50,300 bases of DNA from Gracilaria caudata. Taxonomy: Eukaryota; Rhodophyta; Florideophyceae; Gracilariales; Gracilariaceae. The stretch lies in NCBI GenBank assembly GCA_030374735.1, contig JASCIV010000088.1, positions 1 through 50,300 on the forward strand, written 5' to 3'. Every line of letters starts with the position of its first letter. Positions within the stretch are counted from its first letter, which is position 1. A model generated the notes under the pieces. The model was not told the DNA's origin and ran no database searches. It saw only the letters and a list, made by a program, of their open reading frames with translations. Position numbers and translations under genes: made by a program. Shown piece after piece: positions 26,789 through 34,927 of this stretch.

Positions 26789-28995
26789 TGAGCAATGTAT
26801 TTGGTAGTGGTCAGTTCTGTGCCAATTGTTAACGGCGATTTAAGGCAAGTTGCGATTTGCTTACTTCTTCAGTGGAAAAGGCTATCATGCATTTTTGGAG
26901 GTTACAGGCGAGGGATCATGGAAGGTTTTAACGAAGTTCGGTGATAAGCTTAAGGGCATGGTCCCTCCGCGATTCTTTGCGACCTGAGAGCAATGCATGT
27001 GAAGTGAGTGAATTTGTTAGGGGAACGCCAACTTTGTTTCTATCAGATGTTCCTCATTTGGGTCCCTCCCTTCTCACAGCGGCCATCTTTTCAATCGATA
27101 GCGTGGGGTTCCTGCAAGCTTGAGCGCCACCTGTATCAAAAGGAGTACGACAATTGTACTCCACCCATTAGGTTGCGTAATTTCGTATACTCAAATCTTC
27201 AGCTGCGTGTTGTCGTAAAACGCTCTTGAGGACATCATGACATACAGCAGCATGTGTAGTTGTGAGGCGTCATGGGCGTATGACCTCTTTCATTTGTTAA
27301 TAGTGTCTGCACTATCGCAGATCGGTCAGCTAACTTATTCAACCAAGGTGTGTTGTGTGACTGGCAAAGAGATGCATAGGGAAACCTGTCGAAACTCTCC
27401 TCTGAGCCAGAGCTCTGACGCTGACGCTATGAAACGTTACGTCGTCCTCTTTAACCGCCCGAAGGCGATAGTGAAAATGATGTTGGCAAGGACACCGGCT
27501 CCTGGACATGCGGGGTCAGCAATGCTTACTCACAGCATGTGTCTTGTCTTCTTCGCTGTGTGTGCGCAATTTCAACTCGCGTGGGTGATTGAGCTTCTTC
27601 CCTCACTCGTTTCGGATGCACCTTCCATGCCCGTCTGTTGCCTTCCGCGAGCGACTGGGCGTAACAACCCACGCCCGCTCCTCTCCAAGCAGCATGTGTC
27701 AGACGCTTCTTCATTGCGCGTGCGCAAATTTAACGTGCGTACTGCTAATTTAACGTGCGTACTGCTTCTTTCCTCAATTGCTTGGCATGTTTTCTTCCAT
27801 TGATACAGGAAAGCGGAACAAATATCATCAACGATTCTCAGGTTCGGCATTCTCTCTTATCTCATTTGTAGGCACGCCTCGCTTAATTAGAACTGAGCGT
27901 AGAGCGTTTCTGCTGAAAGAAACGCTCTCTACACTAAGAACTCCAGCACCTTCTCAGGCCATTTCCTAGTATAACTGCATTTCTTTCTTCGTTTCGCAAC
28001 CAGCCGCATCTTGGTCTATCTTTCACACTTCTTTGGCAAACTAACTTGTTAACAAACCTGTAGAATATGACCCGCAACACCGGCACGGCGAACCCGCACT
28101 GCAAATGTGCCAGACACCGCCTAGCTGATCCCCCAGGCGTGTGATGCGGATCATAGTTCACGAGTTTGTGGGTAAGTAAATTTGGGAACGCCGCCGAAGA
28201 AAATGTACCTAGCCGCGACGAGGTACACTCCTTGATCTCGGAGGCGTTGGTGCCCATTGTCTCCCGGTTAAAACGGGAAACAGAGGGCTGTGGGGCGGGT
28301 ACCATTGAAAGGATTAGCCAGAGGATGAGGGTCATACGCGGCACTACCTGGTAGGGTTTCAGTCGGTTCTCGACTATATCATGGCATGATGCCTCAAATG
28401 ACAACTTAGCTCCATGTCAACGATCACCTGCAATTCTCAGAACTACTCGCAGCAGCCGTCATATGCCTCCCATCCGTATGGAGAGCAATTGGGATCCTGC
28501 GTGTGCGGCTAACTCATGTTTGCGGTCCCGGCGGGAATCTACGAAGGTACTTCACGTTCGCATGTTCGGCGACTGGCTGCGCTTTGGCGCGCTTGATCAT
28601 GCACACAAGTTCGCTCGACTGCAGCTCACATCGCCTCCGTCAGCATTGCTAGCAAATAGTGGTTTTAGAAAAAGGTTTTGGGATTTGGAGGGAAAATGGA
28701 CCAAAACGTTGGTTGTGCATAATGGCGGGAACTGCCTGCCGCACAAATGACTGGCAAGCTATATCGCAGACCTTCATGCTCAAACCGCACCTCGCGTAGG
28801 AAGCGAAGCTGGAAGGTCCGAACAGTAACGCGCACCATCCGGCCCCACCAACACGGAACTAAGCTTGTTACGAACACCACGTGAAGTATCTCGCCTTCGG
28901 TATCGCATTGGCACTGCCTCTCATCGAACCTCCGCTGTGACCTTTTCTTTGCTTGTTAGTCCCTTCTCTTCTCTTTAGATCACCGTACCCTCTCA
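26789..28995. other. 2.2 kb region without a confident gene; short tandem repeat
   Basis: The longest stretch without a supported gene. It contains a perfect 20 bp tandem duplication at 27727-27766. An ATG frame at 27237-27803 (188 codons) has random-looking composition and no family signal. A possible first exon (MRIIVHEFV) at 28144-28171 ends at GGTAAGTAAA, and a short frame at 28414 (SQNYSQQPSYASHPYGEQ) looks like an exon of a disordered protein, but I could not assemble a complete gene. The 3' end should be the promoter of the gene at 28996. Confidence 0.35.
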
Positions 28996-29907
28996 ATGAG
29001 CTTACCCGGCGCCTCGCAACAGCCAGAGCAGGTCTCCGCTGAGTCAAGAAACCAGCCTGCATCTTTACCTTGTGCTCAGCCTGTGGAGGGTCCCGCGCAA
29101 ACACAGGACCCGGCTCCAAACAATGGTTCGTCGCCGATGTTATTACCGATGAACTCGAACGATATTACTTCACATCAGCCTTCGACAGACGACAAGGCAA
29201 TATTCTCTGCGCAGAAACCCTCATGTGACAACACTGTGTCATCGTCCGGTACGAGCAGCGTTCAGAAAGTCATCTCTCCGCCGTTAGGGAGTCGCATAGA
29301 GGTCTTATGGCGCATTGATTACGATTCTGATGAGGCTGATAAAATGGATGTCGATCCAAGCGCTGAAGGTCCGCAGGCGGTCACAAGATGGTGGGGTGCT
29401 ACCATCCAGGATTGTCTGAAAGAGACGGTCGGTTCAAGATGCCCACAACACGCCGACAGAAAAGTATACGTGCTGCTTTACGATGCGTACCAAGAGTTCG
29501 CTGAGGACACCGCAACCGTGGCATTTGTCTCGGATGATAGTCTAATTGATTTGTCTCAGCTCGATGATGTGAACCACGGCGAACTGCAATGGCGTATGGA
29601 AAACGCTAGCGACAAACAAGCTGGATCAAACGCTGAGGACATCGCACAGCTCGTCTCGCTTGAACAATACGCTGCTCAGGTTTCCGCTGCTGTGGAGGGC
29701 GCCGGGCTTAGCGAGGAGGCAGATTTACAGGTTCTCAGCACGCTGCCACCGCACGTTCAGGCGCAAGTAGCGTCAGGTTATCGACGCTTCGCAGATCACA
29801 TAAAGAGCTCGTTGGCAACCTTCATGCAGGAGAAGCCAAAGGACTACATCGTAACCAAGGCTGACGTGCAACAGATGTTTGCAAGCATGCACTCAAAACC
29901 CACGTAA
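28996..29907 (+). CDS. Unknown protein with Tudor-like segment
   Basis: 303 residues, not assigned to a family. Residues 1-95 are Ser/Pro/Gln/Asn-rich and probably disordered. Residues about 97-165 (GSRIEVLWRIDYDSDEA, then TRWWGATIQDC and KVYVLLYDAYQEFAEDTATVAF) look like a small beta-barrel of the Tudor/SGF29 kind: a strand with V-L-W, a W-W-G-A strand, and a D-x-x-x-x-F strand. Such folds often bind methylated Lys or Arg, which is only an inference here. The C-terminal third is helical (LEQYAAQVSAAVEGAGL, then a helix with YRRFADHIKSSLATF). The ATG at 28996 is the first in frame. It is convergent with cytochrome b5, 10 bp apart. Confidence 0.6.
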   Translation: MSLPGASQQPEQVSAESRNQPASLPCAQPVEGPAQTQDPAPNNGSSPMLLPMNSNDITSHQPSTDDKAIFSAQKPSCDNTVSSSGTSSVQKVISPPLGSRIEVLWRIDYDSDEADKMDVDPSAEGPQAVTRWWGATIQDCLKETVGSRCPQHADRKVYVLLYDAYQEFAEDTATVAFVSDDSLIDLSQLDDVNHGELQWRMENASDKQAGSNAEDIAQLVSLEQYAAQVSAAVEGAGLSEEADLQVLSTLPPHVQAQVASGYRRFADHIKSSLATFMQEKPKDYIVTKADVQQMFASMHSKPT

Positions 29908-29917
29908 GACTTCCGGT

Positions 29918-30415
29918 TTACTTGGCGTAGTTGCGCAAAACATATGCCACACCAACCAAGAACAGAGGGAGTAACCACTTTGCCAATGCAGCCACAACGC
30001 CACCTTTTTGAGCTTCATCACTTTCGCCTCTTTCTAGTTTCTCTTGCTCGGCTTGCTCAATTTCCTCTTGTGTTGGATCGCGTAAGTCTCCGATGTGGAG
30101 TTCGGCTAGTTGTGCACGAGCATCCGATGAATGCCCCACATCTTCAAATTCTCGTGTTGAGTCTCGTCCGGAGGAGTCGAGTAGGATATCATCTCCGCCT
30201 GGATGCTCGAGAAGAAAGCTGGTGACGTCGTACACTTTGGAGTCGATCACCATCCAGCACGATGAGCTCGAAGTATGCCGTGCCACCTATGAAATCATAA
30301 CGATAGGGAATGTAGATCTGCATTAGATATCTTTGACCGCTATTGAGGAAATTCTTAAGCTCGCTTGACGTTAATCACGTACCTCCACCATGGGATATGC
30401 TTTGGAACCTGGCAT
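29918..30415 (-). CDS. Cytochrome b5, tail-anchored, spliced
   Basis: Exon 1 30415-30383 (MPGSKAYPMVE), a 96 bp intron with GTACGT donor and TTTCATAG acceptor, and exon 2 30286-29918. Phase 0; 133 residues. Cytochrome b5 donates electrons to ER desaturases and P450s. The heme fold is clear: VEVARHTSSSSCWMVIDSKVYDV, FLLEHPGGDDIL with the first heme-ligand His in HPGG, then TREFEDVGHSSDAR with the second His, and LHIGDL. A polar linker (EEIEQAEQEKLERGES) leads to one C-terminal helix (LAKWLLPLFLVGVAYVL) and a short basic end, a tail anchor for the ER or outer mitochondrial membrane. The unspliced frame would start at a GTG and lack the N-terminal strand. Confidence 0.9.
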
Positions 30416-31501
30416 GTGTGCTTGAGAATCGCCTTTGTAAACTTCTTTCTATAATTGCAAATGAGTGTCGTTTCAGAGTAGTCCGAGCAGCTCAAGTTCA
30501 GCTACGATGCTTTGAGGTGGCGATACCGAATTGGACTGACGGAGGCTTGGTTATCGTAGTTGGTGCGATCTAAAATGGGTGCTGATTGAGAGCAAGTACA
30601 AGGGTATAGGTTTCCAACAACGGCAGTCGAGGATTTTTCTGTTGGCGCTCTCTGTTGGCGCTCTCTGGGGACGACGACTGGTATTACAAAGATAACATTG
30701 CAACGAATGGAACATCACCACATGCACGAAACCTGTGTCCGCGCTTCCGAAGGGAATGTGAATGAATTTTATTGGGCAGATCGATTTGCTCACATCCACA
30801 GCAGTGTGTGCCACACATCGCCACAGGAGGGCCATACACTAGGCGAGCGCGTTGTGGCGCATTCTTCAACGGCACTCCTTCACTTCTGATCATTGCTACA
30901 AACCGTGAGGGTTTGTTTGACTTTAGGCAGGATCTCGGGCTGTACGAGCCTTGATGCACAGTGAAAATTTTCGTGCTACCTTGTAGTCTACACAATGGTA
31001 GTACTGCTAAGATGCGGAAAAAAATTCAAGCGTATCATGCTGTACCGAAAAGATCTGACTTTGGTGTCCTCGACACAATTGATTGTGTGAATATGTCTCC
31101 TTTGAAAAGACAGCTCGCAGAATCATTCTGCCCTTGTAATGAACGTTCCGTTGGCTTGTTCTCGCACACAAAAAAAGTTTCCAGGATGTGTAAATAAAAG
31201 AACAAGGTTATGTTTTTACCAGAGCTCTGTTGATAGTGATAAATGTTGAGATTCACTTCTTCGCACCGCTTTGTTGGAGCAGCAGGGTGCACAGATCAGC
31301 AACGAGCAGAATATCTTCGTCATGTTTACCTCAAGAACACTCGTCTTGTGCCAGAGACTCGGCCCTCTGAATGAATATCAGCCTAAGAGCGATTTTGTTC
31401 GCAACATATTGTGACTCACAACTCGTGAGCGTCCCTGTTTTATGCCTGTTGGTCCTAGAAAGAAGCCTGTCTGTCATCAAACTGAAAACTATCAACAGCT
31501 T
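30416..31501. other. Intergenic region with a 13 bp tandem repeat
   Basis: About 1.1 kb upstream of cytochrome b5 with no supported gene. TCTGTTGGCGCTC is duplicated in tandem at 30638-30663. Short frames on both strands look random. Confidence 0.3.
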
Positions 31502-31636
31502 TCAGATTGCCTTGAACTCTAGTTTTCGTCTTGCATAAAAGAGAAATCCTCCCGCTTGCATCCCGGTAGTGATTACATTAAGTGCCCGCAAGGCTTGCTC
31601 TTTGGTGTATTCTTCGTTTGCTTTCTCACGCACCAT
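31502..31636 (-). CDS. Candidate 44-residue micro-protein or last exon
   Basis: A minus-strand frame from ATG 31636 to TGA 31502. It encodes a hydrophilic start (MVREKANEEYTKEQALRALN), a short hydrophobic part (VITTGMQAGGFLFYA) and a basic end (RRKLEFKAI). It is preceded by CCCTTGCAG, a good splice acceptor, and the frame is open through it, so it may be the final exon of a spliced gene; no matching donor was found upstream. It looks like a small organellar membrane subunit, but no family is recognised. It lies downstream of bL27m on the same strand. Confidence 0.25.
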   Translation of the reverse strand: MVREKANEEYTKEQALRALNVITTGMQAGGFLFYARRKLEFKAI

Positions 31637-31772
31637 GTGAAACTCGCTGCAAGGGCATTAAATGTACTCAGCCTAGATTCAATACGGTAACATGAGTGAG
31701 CACAATCACTGTTTCCTGGGACATGATCGTGTCGTGCTCCGAACTACTGCAAAATGGGTCATCGGATGACAT

Positions 31773-32210
31773 CTATCTCGGAGCATGTAGAATAGGTCCA
31801 CGATACCTCGCGATCTCCAGTCTCCTAATCTTCCGCTGTATCGACTTCCATCGCCACTCCGGTGCCGGTTCCACGCTGACATAAACGCGACCTTTCTTAG
31901 ACTTCTTAGACCCAGGGCGCGGCTTTGCGCGACAAAACCTCGCGATTCCGTTCGTCAGTGCATACAAAGTATGATCACGACCACAACCGACATCCATGCC
32001 AGGAAACATCTTTGTACCGCGTTGCCGCACCAGAATATGCCCTGTCTCGACATACTCACCGTTGCTCACTTTTGGGCCTAGTCTTTTGCCGACGGAGTCC
32101 CTTCCGTTGCCGCTTGAGCCTTTTGCTTTCTTGGTTGCGTGTCGAACGAATGTAGCTTGAGAGGGGATCGAGGACGCGATGCGGCGAAAACCGGAGATCA
32201 AAGTTTGCAT
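31773..32210 (-). CDS. MRPL27: Mitochondrial ribosomal protein bL27m
   Basis: 145 residues. bL27 binds near the peptidyl-transferase centre of the large ribosomal subunit. The first 24 residues (QTLISGFRRIASSIPSQATF) form a basic amphipathic presequence. The core starts ATKKAKGSSGNGRDSVGKRL (bacterial A-x-K-K-x-x-G-S-x-x-N-G-R-D-S), followed by NGEYVETGHILVRQRGTKMFPG, VGCGRDHTLYALTNGIARF and KGRVYVSVEP, the whole L27 barrel. A C-terminal extension of about 25 residues rich in Arg, present in mitochondrial forms, favours mitochondrion over plastid, and red algal plastids usually encode their own bL27. It is divergent from Nop56. Confidence 0.9.
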   Translation of the reverse strand: MQTLISGFRRIASSIPSQATFVRHATKKAKGSSGNGRDSVGKRLGPKVSNGEYVETGHILVRQRGTKMFPGMDVGCGRDHTLYALTNGIARFCRAKPRPGSKKSKKGRVYVSVEPAPEWRWKSIQRKIRRLEIARYRGPILHAPR

Positions 32211-33010
32211 CGTATGACGTATTGGCTCTCAGCTACCCAAACTGTTCTGTGCGCTTGTGGGAACTTCGAACCGTTTCGGAGTTATAAATGGTTCGTAAGT
32301 AGCAACCCCCAAACTTGATAGTGGCTCTGGGCTCCAACTCAAGGGAACGATGGGTAGAGGAAGCGCTTTGATACGAATTCAGACTTCACTGTTGTGTTAT
32401 AACGATAGTTCAACTGACAACAACTATCGTAGTTGCATACGAACCGAACGTAAGCGAGACGGGGAGGAAGAGGAAGTCAACATAGTTGTTGCAGGACAGA
32501 AAAAGATGATCATACCCAAGCCTTGGTTCCCAACTTGGGACTCCCAAGGGTACCGGTGCTACCCTTGTACCGTGTACCGAACGAGAGATAAATCTCTCTA
32601 CTGTATTTCGAAAATATCGCGAAAAGCTGGTACAAACTTTGTCTGCAAAGCAGAAGGGCCTGGTGTTAAACTTTTTTTGTGATCCGACGACGAAGCAAAT
32701 TCCGCCCCCATGATCCTTCGCCGAAAAGCAGACTATCAGAAGTGTCCAGCCAGTGTTTAGCTATTCTCAAACTCATCTCCTTTTACGCAGAAAGCGTTTT
32801 TATTCAAGATCATTGCCCACCTGCACGCGGTGCTTCGCGCATCTCATTGCATTGAAGCCGGGCGAGTTCGGCAACGTTACATCATCTTATTTGAGTACCT
32901 CGCTCTGAAGTTCGTGGCCGTATTGGATTCGAGCCGAAGTTCGTGTCTAACACAAGCGCTCGGTATTTCAAGTCTGGGGGTTCCCCACTTAGGCTCTGGC
33001 AAGCTTGAAC
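32211..33010. promoter_or_regulatory. Divergent intergenic region, bL27m / Nop56
   Basis: 800 bp between divergent starts. A plus-strand 110-codon frame at 32350-32682 is not recognised and has random-looking composition. The region has symmetric sequence at 32545-32580, including CAAGGGTACCGG and GCTACCCTTGTA, related to motifs seen in other divergent promoters of this window. Confidence 0.35.
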
Positions 33011-34567
33011 ATGGTTCTCTATCTTCTTTTCGAGTCAGCGTTGGGCTACTCCCTATTCGAAGTTATTGAAAACGATGTCATCGCATCTCAGGTTGACAGT
33101 ATGCAGGCCGCCATCGCTGAGTACGGTCGGTTTGCGAAGATGGTAAAGCTCAAGGCCTTTGCTCCATTTACCACAGCAGAGCATGCGTTAGAGAATGTCA
33201 ATCTCATTTCTGAAGGCGGTGTCTCAGATTTTCTCAAGAACTTCTTAGAAACAAACTTACCCTTATCCAAATCCAAGCATGCGCAATTGGGAGTTCATCG
33301 TGATCCCAAATTGAAGAGCTCCGTATCCGATGCACTCAACTCTAAGATCACCGTCGTTTCGGATGAGCAATGCGATGAATTGCTTCGTGGTATTCGAATG
33401 CATCTCAACCGCTTTATTGATGGTCTCAAGGCCACGGATGCAGTCAAGGCTCAGTTGGGTCTTGCACACTCTTATTCGAGATCAAAAGTTAAGTTCAATG
33501 TGCACAAGGCTGATAACATGATCATCCAATCTATTGCGTTGCTTGACCAGCTTGACAAGGACATTAACACGTTTGCGATGCGTATTCGAGAATGGTATTC
33601 ATGGCATTTTCCGGAACTCATCAAAGTGGTACCAGACAATATTCAATATGCCCGAGTGGTTGGTATCGTACGTGACAAATCTACGCTTTCCGAAGATTCC
33701 GTTCCTGAACTAGACAAAGTGCTCATGAATGAAGATCAAGCCAGATCTGTTGTAAGTGCCGCGGCGTCGTCTATGGGTGCGGATATCTCAGATGTTGATC
33801 TCGTGAACATAGATATGTTTGCGTCAAGAGTTGTTCAACTGGCAGAATATCGGGTAAGCCTACACAACTACTTGAGATCTAAAATGTCAGTCGTCGCCCC
33901 TAATCTTGCTGCGCTTATTGGTGAACAAGTAGGGGCGCGGTTAATTTCACACGCCGGTTCTCTCACTTCGCTAGCTAAATACCCCGCATCCACGGTACAA
34001 ATTCTCGGTGCAGAAAAGGCTCTCTTCCGAGCGCTGAAGACAAAAGGAAAGACTCCAAAATATGGTTTGTTGTATCACTCAACATACATCGGGAAAGCCA
34101 AGCAGAAGAACAAAGGCCGGATATCAAGGTATCTTGCGAATAAATGCTCAATCGCTTCTCGTATGGACTGCTTTTCGGAAGTTACAACTGATATATTTGG
34201 CCGAAAGCTGCGTGAACAAGTCGAGGACAGACTTCGTTTTTACGAGAGCGGCAAGGCGCCACGAAAGAACATTGATGTGATGCACGAAGCTGTCAAAGAG
34301 TTAGAAGAGGAGCAACCCCCTTCAAACGATGTGGATATGAAGGATGAAGGCGAAGACAAGGATAAACGCCAAGAACAGGAAGGGGATGGTGATGTAGAAA
34401 TGAAGACACCAGAGGATCTGCCCAAAAAGAAAAAGAAGAAAGACAAGTCTTCATCGAAGAAGGACAAATCTTCGTCAAAGAAAGAGAAATCAAGCAAGGA
34501 CAAGAAACGCAGAAGAGAATCTTCGTCGAGCAAAGAGAAGAAAGCCAAGAAGAAATCAAGTTCGTAA
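33011..34567 (+). CDS. NOP56: Nop56, box C/D snoRNP core protein
   Basis: 518 residues from the ATG at 33011. Nop56 pairs with Nop58 on box C/D snoRNAs, which guide 2'-O-methylation of rRNA and processing. The N-terminal NOP5NT domain begins VLYLLFESALGYSLFEV. The coiled-coil NOSIC region spans about 160-215, with MIIQSIALLDQLDKDIN and RIREWYSWHFPEL, a Nop56/58 hallmark. The Nop domain (about 255-400) has HNYLRSKMSVVAPNLAALIG, VGARLISHAGSLTSLAKYPA, TVQILGAEKALFRALKT and PKYGLLYHSTYIG. The C-terminus has a KKE/D-type tail of Lys/Ser/Glu repeats (about 460-518). YGLLYHSTYIG and the length favour Nop56 over Nop58 or Prp31. Confidence 0.93.
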   Translation: MVLYLLFESALGYSLFEVIENDVIASQVDSMQAAIAEYGRFAKMVKLKAFAPFTTAEHALENVNLISEGGVSDFLKNFLETNLPLSKSKHAQLGVHRDPKLKSSVSDALNSKITVVSDEQCDELLRGIRMHLNRFIDGLKATDAVKAQLGLAHSYSRSKVKFNVHKADNMIIQSIALLDQLDKDINTFAMRIREWYSWHFPELIKVVPDNIQYARVVGIVRDKSTLSEDSVPELDKVLMNEDQARSVVSAAASSMGADISDVDLVNIDMFASRVVQLAEYRVSLHNYLRSKMSVVAPNLAALIGEQVGARLISHAGSLTSLAKYPASTVQILGAEKALFRALKTKGKTPKYGLLYHSTYIGKAKQKNKGRISRYLANKCSIASRMDCFSEVTTDIFGRKLREQVEDRLRFYESGKAPRKNIDVMHEAVKELEEEQPPSNDVDMKDEGEDKDKRQEQEGDGDVEMKTPEDLPKKKKKKDKSSSKKDKSSSKKEKSSKDKKRRRESSSSKEKKAKKKSSS

Positions 34568-34927
34568 ACGCTCGAAACCGTAAAGCGTGTTTTTCTGCAG
34601 CAAGATTAACTTTCTTACATAGTGGAACTACTTTTGTAATGTCAAGTTGCTATCGCGCGCGGTCATCAACCATTGCCCCGGTGAGAAATCTCTGAACTCT
34701 TATACTTCCGAGCATTCACTCTGCTCCAGTTAGCTATCCCCGCGTCGCGACCTATGTACAGAGAACATCAAGTGTTGCGAGTTGAAGAAATATGAGCATC
34801 CAACTCATAACGAAAAGCCTAACGAAATAGACGTCATCCAACTTGGTTGGACCATGAGGCTCTAGTTCTAAACGTTAGTTTAATCGACTAATCGACTCAT
34901 GCCAAGGTACCTTGCCTATATAGCGTT
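34568..34927. other. Convergent 3' region
   Basis: 360 bp between the stops of Nop56 and the PHD/CW protein. No gene is seen; TAATCGACTAATCGACT near 34885 is a short imperfect direct repeat. Confidence 0.3.

Noticed and set aside
27237..27803. 188-codon plus-strand ORF
   Set aside because: It starts with ATG but has high Cys/His/Ser/Arg, no domain, and crosses the 20 bp tandem repeat; it looks like chance.
32350..32682. 110-codon plus-strand ORF before Nop56
   Set aside because: Not recognised, overlaps the symmetric promoter motifs and has no supporting context.
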